Made by a program: the position numbers and the translations under genes. From assembly GCA_028286245.1 (NCBI GenBank), contig JAQBRY010000004.1, forward strand, positions 1 through 64,000: 64,000 nucleotides of DNA, given 5' to 3'. Shown here piece after piece: positions 9,582 to 18,547 of this stretch. The stretch's first letter is position 1, and the number at the start of each line of letters is the position of its first letter. The notes under the pieces were generated by a model. That model searched no databases and was not told the origin of the DNA. It saw only the letters and a list, made by a program, of their open reading frames with translations. The stretch is from Candidatus Saccharimonadota bacterium. Lineage in GTDB: Bacteria > Patescibacteriota > Saccharimonadia > Saccharimonadales > UBA4665.

Positions 9582-11246
9582 ATGGATTCATACAAACAAA
9601 CACTTGTACAAGCTGGCTTTAAGGGCGAACTCGACGACACTCCTGCCAGCCGTGACTTTTATAGTCACGATGCCTCCCTATTCGAAATTAAGCCGCAATT
9701 AATTGTTTTCCCAAAGGACAGTAATGACGTGCAGATACTGGTGGCGCACACGGCCAAGCACAAAAAGGCGATTGCCGATTTGTCATTAACCGCTCGGAGC
9801 GCAGGCACCGATATGGCCGGTGGTGCTGTCAACGATTCGGTAATTGTGGACTTTAGTAAGCACCTGAATGTTATCGGTACCGTTACGCCCACTGAGGCCC
9901 ACACGCAACCGGGTGTGTTTTACCGGGACTTTGAGATACAGACCCTCAAGCATAAAGCTCTGATGCCAAGCTACCCGGCGTCTCGAGATCTGGCGACAGT
10001 CGGTGGTATGGTGGCCAACAACTCCGGCGGCGAAAAATCGCTGGAGTACGGTAAAACCAAGGACTTTGTAAACAGCCTGCAGGTAGTGTTTGCCGACGGC
10101 AAAGAGTACACCGTCAAACCGCTTAATCGTAAAGAACTTGATGTAAAGCTCAAACAAAACGACTACGAGGGCGCAATTTATAAAAAGATCTATAAACTAT
10201 GCGAAGACAACTATGCGGTCATTAAAGCCGCCAAGCCAAACGTGAGTAAAAACTCAATGGGCTATACACTCTGGGAGGTATGGGACCGCGAAACCGGCAT
10301 TTTTGACCTCACCAGATTGATTGTGGGTTCCGAGGGTACCCTGGGTTTTGTAACAGATATTACCTATCGCCTGGTACCGGCCCGCCCCCATTCCGGTCTG
10401 CTAGTTCTTTTCCTTAGGGATATTGATGACCTCGGTGAACTCATCCCCAAAATCCTGGAGCACAAGCCTGCTACCTTTGAAAGCTTTGACGACCAGACCC
10501 TATTCTTGTCTATTCGTTTTATGCCAAGCTTCCTTAAGTTATTGGGTGTCACTAAATTTATACACTTGCTGATCACACTCATCCCGGACGGCATGCAGCT
10601 ACTGCGCGGCATTCCAAAACTTATTCTAATGGTTGAGTTTAACGGCGATACCGAAAACGAAGTCCGTGAAAAAATTAAAGCTCTGCACCGCGAGCTCTCT
10701 AAGCACAAAGCCCGCTACGAAATTAACGGCTTCGAAGAAGATGCTACCGAAGCCAAGAGCGAGAAGTTTTGGATTATGCGTCGGCGTAGCTTTCAGTTAC
10801 TACGCAGCAAAGTTAAGGACAAGCACACGGCGCCATTTATTGACGACCTAATTGTTAACCCGGAGCATATGCCTAAGTTCTTGCCTGAGCTGCGCGTTAT
10901 CATCAAAAAATACAAACTGTTTGCCACCATTGCCGGACACATGGGCGACGGTAATTTTCACATTATCCCCCTTATGAAACTGGAAGATCCTAAGGAGCGG
11001 GCCAAACTATTGCCCGCCATGAAAGAAGTTGATGAACTAGTTTTAAAGTATCATGGCTCCCTTTCCGGTGAGCACAATGATGGCCTGGTGCGCGGTCCTT
11101 GGTTGCAGCAGCAGTTCGGTAAGGAAGTGCTGAACCTGTTTAAGGCTGTTAAGACCAGCTTTGACCCGGAAAACATCTTTAATCCCCACAAAAAATCCGA
11201 TGCCGACTGGGATTATAGTTACCAGCATATTCGTGAACACTTCTAG
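9582..11246 (+). CDS. FAD-binding oxidoreductase, GlcD/D-lactate dehydrogenase type
   Basis: 554 residues from the ATG at 9582; an in-frame TTG at 9546 would add 12 residues. An N-terminal FAD-binding PCMH domain is shown by SLTARSAGTDMAGGAV and VGGMVANNSGGEKSLEYG, and the C-terminal FAD-oxidase domain by GHMGDGNFHIIPLM and SGEHNDGLVRGPWL, with the His residues that bind substrate in 2-hydroxyacid dehydrogenases. It probably oxidises D-lactate or a related hydroxy acid and passes electrons to quinone. No Fe-S (GlpC-like) domain is fused, although this arrangement often has one. It is divergent from ndh, consistent with a respiratory role. Confidence 0.88.
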   Translation: MDSYKQTLVQAGFKGELDDTPASRDFYSHDASLFEIKPQLIVFPKDSNDVQILVAHTAKHKKAIADLSLTARSAGTDMAGGAVNDSVIVDFSKHLNVIGTVTPTEAHTQPGVFYRDFEIQTLKHKALMPSYPASRDLATVGGMVANNSGGEKSLEYGKTKDFVNSLQVVFADGKEYTVKPLNRKELDVKLKQNDYEGAIYKKIYKLCEDNYAVIKAAKPNVSKNSMGYTLWEVWDRETGIFDLTRLIVGSEGTLGFVTDITYRLVPARPHSGLLVLFLRDIDDLGELIPKILEHKPATFESFDDQTLFLSIRFMPSFLKLLGVTKFIHLLITLIPDGMQLLRGIPKLILMVEFNGDTENEVREKIKALHRELSKHKARYEINGFEEDATEAKSEKFWIMRRRSFQLLRSKVKDKHTAPFIDDLIVNPEHMPKFLPELRVIIKKYKLFATIAGHMGDGNFHIIPLMKLEDPKERAKLLPAMKEVDELVLKYHGSLSGEHNDGLVRGPWLQQQFGKEVLNLFKAVKTSFDPENIFNPHKKSDADWDYSYQHIREHF

Positions 11247-11303
11247 AGATTAATTGTTTCTTAAATATGACGATATAGTTTTTGCGTCTGGCGCCAGTGG
11301 CGC

Positions 11304-11309
11304 TACACT
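11304..11309 (+). promoter_or_regulatory. -10 box, leaderless start at 11316
   Basis: TACACT ends six bases before the ATG. Confidence 0.5.
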
Positions 11310-11315
11310 AGCCGC

Positions 11316-11681
11316 ATGCACAAAGTACCAAAGCCATCAGGCGTAGCCGTTGTTGATGATATTCTGACAGATGTAAGCACTGTGAGGAATAACAGCTCAT
11401 TTAGTCCGCACAAGCTTAGTTGTCAGGTGGATCGCCTGGAAACAATAGTTACTGAGGGCTTTGGTATGGTGCAAAAAAATTTGCTGCGGTATAACGTACG
11501 TTTGCAGGACTTTGACGAGCGCCTGCTTGGCCTGGAGATTAAGGTAGACGCTGTGTACACTGATATTTGCGACTTGTACGAAATGCTGGATAATTTGCGG
11601 GCTGATCATAGTGATCAGCTAGAACTACAGTCGGCCATGAACGCTAGCATTGCTACAGGGCTCCATAGCTCGCATGAGTAG
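11316..11681 (+). CDS. small coiled-coil protein
   Basis: 121 residues, no recognised family. Residues ~35-105 have a heptad-like pattern of Leu, Val and Ile (QVDRLETIV, NLLRYNVRLQDFDERLLGLEIKVDAVYTDI in parts), pointing to a long helix that may oligomerise. No signal or membrane segment. It stands alone between the FAD dehydrogenase and the convergent histidine kinase, one base apart from the latter's stop, and has a leaderless-type -10 box. Confidence 0.6.
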   Translation: MHKVPKPSGVAVVDDILTDVSTVRNNSSFSPHKLSCQVDRLETIVTEGFGMVQKNLLRYNVRLQDFDERLLGLEIKVDAVYTDICDLYEMLDNLRADHSDQLELQSAMNASIATGLHSSHE

Positions 11682-11682
11682 C

Positions 11683-12699
11683 TTACTTGTCGAGAGCTAA
11701 GCGCACGGTTGCCGTCGTGCCCTTACCGGCCTGGCTGGTAATAAGGATGGTTGCGTTGTGTGCATCGGCAATATTTTTTGCAATGCTTAGACCCAGGCCA
11801 AAGCCTTCGGCGTCTGACTTAGTGCGGGAGCTATCAGCTCGGTAGAATCGTTCAAAAATATGGTCCAGCGCCGGCCGTTCTATGCCGATGCCTTCGTCTT
11901 TGATGACTACTTCGATGTGATGGGTGGTCAGTTTACTGCTTACGGTCACTTTTGAGGCCTTTGGGCTATACTTGATAGCATTATCGAGGAGGATAACAAA
12001 GAGTTGCTCCAGGCTGGGTTGGTCGCCCCGTACTACTGCGCCGTGGGTTACTGAGTCGGTGAGACTAATGGTATGTTGTTGTGCGGTCTTACTCACGCGG
12101 CTAATGGCGCCGTTCACCAGCTCGCTGGTGTCAAGCGGTCTAAAGCTTGCCTCTAACTGCGCGGCGTCGAGCTTGGTAAGCCGTAATAAGTTATTAATGA
12201 GCAGCTCCATCTTGCCTACCTCTTCGAGGGTGCTTTTAATGGTACTTCGTAATTCGCTACTATCAGCTTTACTATCAAGCAAGGCAACTTCACTCTCCAT
12301 ACGGACCGCGGTTAAGGGCGTTCGGAGCTCGTGCGATACGTCGGAGGTAAAACGCGATTGCTGCATGTGTGCTTCCTCAATTGGCATGAGTGTGCGCTTG
12401 GCCAGTAGATAGCTAAGAATGCCAGCACCAATAAAGACCACCACATTAATACTCACCAGTCGCCAGAATATTCGAGCCGCCGCCCGATCGGCATCGGCAT
12501 CCGGCGACATGAGTCCAGGACTGTTTTGGAATACTGGATACTCGGAAGTAATGCGCGCTGATTCCAGGCGTAGCCCGCGACGGACCTCGCCAGTTGTAAC
12601 ATGAAAGAGCGCCGAGCTGAACACTAAGCTGATAATCATGACGATCATCAGGTAGTAAATGGTGAGCTTAAAGGTCGCTGAACGGAACATGGCATTCAT
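11683..12699 (-). CDS. sensor histidine kinase
   Basis: Membrane sensor of a two-component system, 338 residues. Two N-terminal membrane helices (residues ~10-32 and ~80-100) enclose a short extracellular loop of about 45 residues. There is no clear HAMP domain: the H-box VSHELRTPLT (His123) follows closely. The ATPase domain has the N-box (LLDNAIKYS), G1 (DEGIGI) and G2 (GFGLGLSIAKNI). It lies three bases after the response regulator gene, so the pair is one operon. The signal is unknown; a small extracellular loop suggests an envelope or membrane stimulus. Confidence 0.92.
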   Translation of the reverse strand: MNAMFRSATFKLTIYYLMIVMIISLVFSSALFHVTTGEVRRGLRLESARITSEYPVFQNSPGLMSPDADADRAAARIFWRLVSINVVVFIGAGILSYLLAKRTLMPIEEAHMQQSRFTSDVSHELRTPLTAVRMESEVALLDSKADSSELRSTIKSTLEEVGKMELLINNLLRLTKLDAAQLEASFRPLDTSELVNGAISRVSKTAQQHTISLTDSVTHGAVVRGDQPSLEQLFVILLDNAIKYSPKASKVTVSSKLTTHHIEVVIKDEGIGIERPALDHIFERFYRADSSRTKSDAEGFGLGLSIAKNIADAHNATILITSQAGKGTTATVRLALDK

Positions 12700-12702
12700 T
12701 GC

Positions 12703-13383
12703 TTACTCCACGCTTAGCTTATACCCAAAACCGCGGAGCGTGTGGATGAGGGGCTTAGCATCCGGGAAGGGCCGGTCAATTTTATTACGCAGGTAGCCAA
12801 TGTACACCTCGATGGTATTGGGCAGAATATCGGCACTTTCGTCCCAGACGTGGCTGACGATCATATCTTTAGTAATTACTTGGCCAGTGTGATGCATCAG
12901 GTATTCAAGCAGTGCAAACTCTTTATGAGAAAGCTTTATGGGCGTGTCACCGCGGCGAACCTCATAAGTGTTTGTATTTAATGCCACATCGTCGAGCTGT
13001 AGTGTAGTGCCCACTTGGTTGGTTGGCCGGCGTAGCAAAGCCCGCACCCGTGCTGTTAGCTCATCAAATGAGAACGGTTTTACTAAGTAGTCGTCGGCTC
13101 CGCTGTTTAGGCCCTCTACCCTGTCCCCTATGGTCCCGCGGGCGGTAAGCATAATAATGGGAGTGGCCACACCATCGGCACGGAGCTTTTGGCATAACTG
13201 CACCCCATCCAGCGCACCGGGTAACATGCGGTCCAGGACGATAGCGTCATAATCCGGGTCTGCCCCATAGCTTGCGCCGGTGTCAGAGTCGTGCACAACA
13301 TCAACTGCAAAACCCTTTAGCTCTAGGCCGCGTTTAACTGCCTGGGCGATCTTGGGCTCATCTTCGATAACCAATATTCTCAT
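12703..13383 (-). CDS. OmpR/PhoB-type response regulator
   Basis: 226 residues. The receiver domain has the acidic pair IEDE, the phospho-acceptor Asp51 (VLDRMLP), the Thr of LTARG and the Lys of LVKPF. The C-terminal winged helix carries the family ending (HVW, then TIEVYIGYLRNKID and HTLRGFGYKL). It acts as a DNA-binding transcription factor phosphorylated by the kinase encoded three bases downstream. Its own TATACT box lies six bases before the ATG. Confidence 0.94.
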   Translation of the reverse strand: MRILVIEDEPKIAQAVKRGLELKGFAVDVVHDSDTGASYGADPDYDAIVLDRMLPGALDGVQLCQKLRADGVATPIIMLTARGTIGDRVEGLNSGADDYLVKPFSFDELTARVRALLRRPTNQVGTTLQLDDVALNTNTYEVRRGDTPIKLSHKEFALLEYLMHHTGQVITKDMIVSHVWDESADILPNTIEVYIGYLRNKIDRPFPDAKPLIHTLRGFGYKLSVE

Positions 13384-13389
13384 AAGCTT

Positions 13390-13395
13390 AGTATA
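13390..13395 (-). promoter_or_regulatory. -10 box, leaderless start of response regulator gene
   Basis: TATACT ends six bases before the ATG at 13383. Confidence 0.6.
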
Positions 13396-13403
13396 GCTGC
13401 TCT

Positions 13404-14300
13404 CTATTGAGAATTAGCTGTAGGCGGCGTATCGGTTTTACGGAGTGAACGCAGTGACTTACCACTGCGTGAAAAGAAAATGATAACAATAAGGCCAAGC
13501 AGCATGGCAACATAGACGCCGCGGTCAATGAGGCTGGAGGCTACAACGGTGGCATTATCAATGCCGTGCAGGCGGTGCGCCAGGAACACAAAAGACTCCC
13601 GGAAGCCAATTGCACCGGGTGTTATAGATACAAAGAGGGCAAAATTGGCTGCGCCGGTATAAATAATGGCTTGGCCAACTCCCACCGTCGGATCAATTGA
13701 GTGGAGCTCCACGTAAAAAATAACGGCCATAACGGTCACTTGCGCCAGTACCGCTAGGCTCATGTAGGATATGGCGGTTAAATCCAGCGCCTGGAAGCGT
13801 TGCGCCTGCTTAAAGGGCAGTTTAGGCAGGTAGTAGAGGGCGCCCAATGCCAACGCCCCCAGCGGCAAGGCCCACCAGCCAATAAAGCCGGATATCAAAA
13901 ACAAGCCGCTAAAGATGGCGTATAGCGCGTAATTAAGGAGGCTGGCTAGGGCAAAATGCTTTAAATTAATATCGTGCTTCTTTTTAAGATAAAGAGCACG
14001 AAAAGCCGGACCGCTTTGCAGCGGGCCAAAAAAATTAATAATGGAGGAGTAGGCCGTAAGGAGGAGCATCTCGCCATTGCCGATGGTGGTACGGCACATC
14101 ATGATGGTAGCCTTAAAAACAAATCCCAGCGTGGCTATAAACACCAGGTAGAGTCCCAGTACAGTCGCTAGGGTGCTAAGAGGTGTTTTTTTAAGCTCCT
14201 GCCAGATTGCGGGATGGGTTTTAAAGAAATAAAGTGAAACACCAACGCTAGCTACAAGGATGGCGATGGCACCGAATTGCCGTATGGCGCGTGAATTCAT
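13404..14300 (-). CDS. UPF0104/lysylphosphatidylglycerol-synthase-type integral membrane protein
   Basis: 298 residues with about eight hydrophobic segments. The pattern resembles the flippase domain of MprF and the stand-alone UPF0104 proteins: the SIINFFGPLQSGPAFRALYLKKK stretch (here NFFGPLQSG..RALYLK) and SITPGAIGFRESFVFLAH near residue 225. In the family these proteins move lipids or lipid-linked precursors across the membrane. It has its own TATTAT box and sits 20 bases upstream of the response regulator gene on the same strand. It neighbours glycosyltransferases, so a role with polymer or lipid precursors is plausible. Confidence 0.8.
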   Translation of the reverse strand: MNSRAIRQFGAIAILVASVGVSLYFFKTHPAIWQELKKTPLSTLATVLGLYLVFIATLGFVFKATIMMCRTTIGNGEMLLLTAYSSIINFFGPLQSGPAFRALYLKKKHDINLKHFALASLLNYALYAIFSGLFLISGFIGWWALPLGALALGALYYLPKLPFKQAQRFQALDLTAISYMSLAVLAQVTVMAVIFYVELHSIDPTVGVGQAIIYTGAANFALFVSITPGAIGFRESFVFLAHRLHGIDNATVVASSLIDRGVYVAMLLGLIVIIFFSRSGKSLRSLRKTDTPPTANSQ

Positions 14301-14306
14301 ATCGAT

Positions 14307-14312
14307 ATAATA
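14307..14312 (-). promoter_or_regulatory. -10 box of the 13404-14300 gene
   Basis: TATTAT ends six bases before the ATG at 14300. Confidence 0.4.
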
Positions 14313-14354
14313 GCCTGCCAGCTAAATTTAAGCTACGGTAACGTATACTGGTCG

Positions 14355-14360
14355 TATACT
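14355..14360 (+). promoter_or_regulatory. -10 box, leaderless start at 14367
   Basis: TATACT ends six bases before the ATG. Confidence 0.55.
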
Positions 14361-14366
14361 TTATCT

Positions 14367-15881
14367 ATGCAAGTCAACAAAAAACACCTCACCAGCCCAT
14401 CTGTTATAACCCTATTGGGGTCTAAGCGCTTTTTCTGGGGCATTATGGTACTAATGGTCGTGCAGGCGGTATGGATTGCTCTGACTGCCCGCTACCCTAT
14501 GGCTTTTGATGAGGACTTTCATCTAGGAATAATTAGGCTGTATGCGCACCATATAAGCCCGTTCTGGGCTAACCATCCTAGTGGCGCTGACGCCTTTGGG
14601 GCTGTGGCGCGCGACCCATCATACCTGTTCCATTACCTTATGAGCTTTCCCTACCGTCTGATAGCAGCTTGTACTGATAATCAAACGGTCCAGGTGCTTT
14701 TTTTACGGGCAATTAACATTGGTCTGCTTACTGCAAGTTTGCCACTGTACCGCAAATTGCTGCTCAAAACAGGTGCCTCAAGGGCGATGGTGCAGACGTG
14801 CTTACTACTCTTTGTACTAGTGCCAATAGTGCCCATGCTGGCTGCCCAGATAAACTATGATAATCTTCTGCTCCCGCTGACGGCCCTATTCCTGCTGTGC
14901 GCCTTGAAAGTCCGCCAAGCCCTGCAGGCTAATGTCGTCAGCCTCACTAGCCTACTGCAATGCTTGTCGTTGGGCATGTTTGCCGGCCTGGTAAAGTACG
15001 CCTTTTTACCAATTTTTGTGGCAGTGGTTATTTACTTGGCAGTGAGTCTGCTACGCACGTTTGGCTTTAAGGCGTCAATTGTCCGCCTTCGCGATGATTT
15101 TCTAAAGGCACGGGCAAGCAAACGTCTCTGGCTCCTTCTGGCAGGTTTCTTGGTCTTGCTACTACTTTCGTTTGAACGCTACGGGGTAAATATTATTCGG
15201 TACCACACGCCTGTTCCTGATTGTGGGCAGGTACTGACCGTACAGCAGTGCAGCGCCTACGGGCCCTGGATACGGGATTATAATTTAGCCGCTCAAAATA
15301 CCGCTTCGCCCAATCCGGCTAACTATCTCAAGGAGTGGCTCTACGGCATGTGGTTCCGTAGTTTCTTTGCCGTCGATGGTCCAAGCACCCAGTTCCAAAC
15401 GCGTGGCCCGCTCTTTGTGCCAGCAGTTTCTGCCATAATCTTTGTACTTATTGCGGCCGTGGCGGCAGTTAGAGCACGCCGGTGGTTATGGCAAGAGAGC
15501 GGCCCGGCGGTGCGCTTATTTGTACTGGTTACAGCGTGCTATATTGGGGTGCTGTTTCTGCAGCAATATAAACTTTATAGCGACACCGGGCAGCCAGTGG
15601 CTATAAACGGACGTTACCTTTTGCCGCTCCTGCCGCTAGTAGTATTAGTCTGTGCCCTAGCTGTGCAGCAGGCCGTTAGTTCCCGGAGGCTCAAAGTAGG
15701 CCTGGCAATTGCGACCATAGCCTGCTTTGCTTACGGTGGTGGGGCGCTCACCTATATTTTACGTAGCAATGATACTTGGTACTGGGATAACGGTGCCGTA
15801 CGTACGGCTAACCATGCAGTCCAACGCGTTATTGGACCAGTGGTCCCCGGTAACTATACGCCGACTGCTTTCTTGCGCTAA
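14367..15881 (+). CDS. GT39/GT83-like polytopic membrane protein, probable glycosyltransferase
   Basis: 504 residues with about ten to twelve hydrophobic helices. The first extracytoplasmic loop after TM1 contains FDEDFH near residue 49, the acidic motif position used by polyprenyl-phosphate-dependent GT-C enzymes, and a later loop has conserved-looking His and Tyr residues. Such proteins transfer sugars from a lipid carrier outside the membrane. The adjacent convergent GT2 protein is of the type that makes polyprenyl-phosphate sugar, so donor and acceptor enzyme may work together. The exact family is uncertain; DUF2142-like proteins look similar. Confidence 0.7.
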   Translation: MQVNKKHLTSPSVITLLGSKRFFWGIMVLMVVQAVWIALTARYPMAFDEDFHLGIIRLYAHHISPFWANHPSGADAFGAVARDPSYLFHYLMSFPYRLIAACTDNQTVQVLFLRAINIGLLTASLPLYRKLLLKTGASRAMVQTCLLLFVLVPIVPMLAAQINYDNLLLPLTALFLLCALKVRQALQANVVSLTSLLQCLSLGMFAGLVKYAFLPIFVAVVIYLAVSLLRTFGFKASIVRLRDDFLKARASKRLWLLLAGFLVLLLLSFERYGVNIIRYHTPVPDCGQVLTVQQCSAYGPWIRDYNLAAQNTASPNPANYLKEWLYGMWFRSFFAVDGPSTQFQTRGPLFVPAVSAIIFVLIAAVAAVRARRWLWQESGPAVRLFVLVTACYIGVLFLQQYKLYSDTGQPVAINGRYLLPLLPLVVLVCALAVQQAVSSRRLKVGLAIATIACFAYGGGALTYILRSNDTWYWDNGAVRTANHAVQRVIGPVVPGNYTPTAFLR

Positions 15882-15887
15882 GGAGTA

Positions 15888-16832
15888 TTACTTAGAAAAA
15901 CGAATACGCTTGGTCTGTTCCAAGTTGTCTTCTATGAGGATACGGTTAATACGAATAAGATCAGCAATAATGTTGAGTACTAGACACAAGAACGCCGCGG
16001 TCATAAAAAGTGATCCCACAATAAGCGATTGAATGTGGCCGCGTGTAGTACCGTCTTCGATACTTACAATAATGTAGCGCGCAAAAGGAACGAGTGCCAA
16101 CAAAAATGACAGTAGTCCGAGCGAGCCAAAAACAATGTAAGGCTTATACATTACGTAGGCCCGGATAATGGTCATGGCCGACTTACGCACGTGCTCCCAG
16201 TTCGACTTAAAGAGACGCGATTCACGGAGCTTGGGGTTTGTAGTTACCGGTACGCTACTAATTGCCAGCCCCTTGTTGCCTGCCTGGATAATTGTTTCCA
16301 TGGTGTAACTAAACCGCGTGATGGTATTAATTTGGATGAGTGACTCTTTGGAGTAAGCGCGGAAGCCGCTAGGGGCGTCGGGTACGTCAGTACCGGCGGC
16401 AATGTTTACAACGCTGCTGCCAAAACGCTGCAGGAGCTTTTTAAAGGGTGAAAAGTGTTCGATGGTGCGGGTTTGACGATCGGCTACAACTATGTCTGCG
16501 CTGCCGTTTACAATAGGCTGAACCAGATCGCCAATGCGTTCCTGCGGATACTGATTATCACCGTCGGTATTAACCACAATGTCTGCACCCAGTTCAAGAG
16601 CTTTGAGTACGCCATCATGAAAAGACCGTCCCAGCCCCTGCTTTTGGGGGTGGTGCACAAAGTGCTTAACGCCCAGCGACTTAGCGACGCCCACGGTGTC
16701 GTCACTGGAGCCGTCATTAATAATCAGGACAATGATTTCATCGATACCTTTAATATGTTTAGGAATGGTCGCGAGCACCAGCGGGAGTGTTTCGGCTTCG
16801 TTCAGGCAAGGGATCTGGACAACTAACTTCAT
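15888..16832 (-). CDS. GT2 glycosyltransferase, polyprenyl-phosphate sugar synthase type with two C-terminal membrane helices
   Basis: 314 residues. The GT-A domain has PCLNEAETLP at residues 8-17, INDGSSDDT (~38-46), a QGLG..FHDG turn, and the DGDNQYP metal site (~90). Two hydrophobic helices follow (~residues 233-255 and ~270-295), as in GtrB/DPMS-like enzymes that load a sugar onto undecaprenyl phosphate at the cytoplasmic face. The ATG is preceded by AAGGA and a TATAAT box. It ends six bases from the convergent GT39-like gene; a coupled role is inferred. Confidence 0.88.
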   Translation of the reverse strand: MKLVVQIPCLNEAETLPLVLATIPKHIKGIDEIIVLIINDGSSDDTVGVAKSLGVKHFVHHPQKQGLGRSFHDGVLKALELGADIVVNTDGDNQYPQERIGDLVQPIVNGSADIVVADRQTRTIEHFSPFKKLLQRFGSSVVNIAAGTDVPDAPSGFRAYSKESLIQINTITRFSYTMETIIQAGNKGLAISSVPVTTNPKLRESRLFKSNWEHVRKSAMTIIRAYVMYKPYIVFGSLGLLSFLLALVPFARYIIVSIEDGTTRGHIQSLIVGSLFMTAAFLCLVLNIIADLIRINRILIEDNLEQTKRIRFSK

Positions 16833-16918
16833 ATATGTCCTTTATTATAACTGATGAGCGTCAAATTCGGAATCCACACTGATTTAGTTCTAGGTGTGGC
16901 CTGCCCAACTATCAATGG

Positions 16919-16924
16919 TATAAT
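16919..16924 (+). promoter_or_regulatory. extended -10 box upstream of LCP gene
   Basis: TGG then TATAAT, 12 bases before the ATG at 16937, giving a leader of only a few bases. Confidence 0.6.
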
Positions 16925-16936
16925 AGGGTCAACCAA

Positions 16937-18508
16937 ATGACACAGAAACCCCGTAGCCAGAAAAACCCTGCAAGCACTCCCGGTCTTCGGCCTGGTCAGG
17001 ATATTTTTAAGGCCAAAAACAGCAAAGCTGCCTTTCCTACTGTTGGCATGTCGCTGCCCACCTATCCCGTAAAGGGCTCAAACGGCCGTGGCCGCAACCG
17101 TAGTGCCGTTGGCGCGGGTGGCACACTGGTGGGCGGTCAAAAAGTAGGCGAAAAAAAACCACGGAGCATTAAAAAGATCATCAAACGCGTAGCGCTTGTG
17201 CTGGTGCTGCTCGTAGTTCTGATGGGTGCTTGGGTTGGTGGCAAATTTCTCTACAATGCTTACAAATTATCAAACGGAAACATATTTAGCGTTTTACAGA
17301 ATGTAAAGTTAAAGGGCGAAGAAAACGGTCGAGTAACTATACTATTAGCTGGCAACTCTGCCGATGACGTCGGGCATGACGGGGCTGAATTAACGGACTC
17401 TATAATGCTGCTCAGTATTGATACTAAAAATAATCAAGCCTATATGCTCAGCATCCCCCGTGACCTCTACGTCAACATCGATGGCGATTATGGCAAAATA
17501 AACAGTGCCTATGTGGCGGGTAAGGCCAACGACTTTACCGCCAACGGGCTGCCTGATGGTGGCATGGGGCAGCTCGAGCAAATTGTCGAAGATAACTTTG
17601 GCGTTGATATTAATTACTATGCGTTAGTAAACTACAATGCCTTTAAAGAGGCGGTAGATGCCGTTGGCGGTATTGATATTACTGTTGCCAGCAGTGATCC
17701 CCGTGGTTTGTATGATCCGAACATCGACTACACTACCAATAAGCCCCTGGTAAAACTTACCAATGGCCGGCACACGCTCCATGGCCAGGCGGCGCTTGAC
17801 CTGGCTCGTGCTCGTGGTGATGCTTATAACTCTTACGGTTTTGCCCAGTCCGACTTTGACCGGGCCAGCAACCAACGACAAATGCTACTGGCGCTTAAGA
17901 CCAAGGCCGTATCGGCAAATGTCCTGGCCAACCCTGCTAAGCTCAGTAGCCTAGCGGACGCTATTGGTGGCAATGTCAGTACTGACATGAATCTTGGTGA
18001 GGTGCGACGGCTCTTTGACCTCACTAAGTCACTGGGCGGCGAAAAGATTGCCTCCATAAGCCTCAATAATGTTTTGGGCGTAAATTTGCTGGCAAACTAT
18101 CGGGCGCCTAACGGCTCATCGGCCTTAATTCCGGCGGCCGGCGTTGATGACTACAGCGACATCCAGGCTGCCCTTAAGCGGGCTACTTCGAGTGATCCGG
18201 TGGTCCGGGAGCAAGCAACGGTGGTAGTACTAAACGGCACTGATACTATGGGGGTAGCCGGGCAACTGCGCACCAGCCTGACCGCCAAAAATATTAATGT
18301 TACGGCTGTTGGTGACGCGCTCGCCACGCAAACTAAGACGACCATTATTGATGTGAGCAAGGGCAAGAAAAACGGTACCAAGGCAGTTCTTACTAAGTTG
18401 TATGGTAATAATGTGACCACTACAAATCCGTATAGCGATGCTTACGACGCCGACTTTATTATTATTGCCGGTAGCGACCAAATAAAAAAGCCAACGGCCG
18501 GTAATTAG
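16937..18508 (+). CDS. LytR-CpsA-Psr (LCP) family glycopolymer transferase with C-terminal LytR_C domain
   Basis: 523 residues. A long basic, Gly-rich cytoplasmic N-terminus leads to one membrane helix (~84-104). The outer LCP domain shows LTDSIMLLSID, MLSIPRDLYV, INSAYV, YYALVNYNAFKEAVDAVGGIDI (in parts), and the Arg-rich signature DLARARGDA plus DFDRASNQRQMLLAL. A C-terminal LytR_C domain (VVVLNGTDTMGVAGQLRTSL onward) completes it. LCP enzymes attach polyprenyl-linked glycopolymers to the cell wall. It follows the glycosyltransferase genes, which may supply the polymer. Confidence 0.93.
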   Translation: MTQKPRSQKNPASTPGLRPGQDIFKAKNSKAAFPTVGMSLPTYPVKGSNGRGRNRSAVGAGGTLVGGQKVGEKKPRSIKKIIKRVALVLVLLVVLMGAWVGGKFLYNAYKLSNGNIFSVLQNVKLKGEENGRVTILLAGNSADDVGHDGAELTDSIMLLSIDTKNNQAYMLSIPRDLYVNIDGDYGKINSAYVAGKANDFTANGLPDGGMGQLEQIVEDNFGVDINYYALVNYNAFKEAVDAVGGIDITVASSDPRGLYDPNIDYTTNKPLVKLTNGRHTLHGQAALDLARARGDAYNSYGFAQSDFDRASNQRQMLLALKTKAVSANVLANPAKLSSLADAIGGNVSTDMNLGEVRRLFDLTKSLGGEKIASISLNNVLGVNLLANYRAPNGSSALIPAAGVDDYSDIQAALKRATSSDPVVREQATVVVLNGTDTMGVAGQLRTSLTAKNINVTAVGDALATQTKTTIIDVSKGKKNGTKAVLTKLYGNNVTTTNPYSDAYDADFIIIAGSDQIKKPTAGN

Positions 18509-18534
18509 TACTTACACTCTGGGCCTCGGCGGTG

Positions 18535-18540
18535 TACACT
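18535..18540 (+). promoter_or_regulatory. -10 box of the Crp-like gene
   Basis: TACACT ends seven bases before the ATG at 18548; leaderless type. Confidence 0.45.
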
Positions 18541-18547
18541 GGTAGAT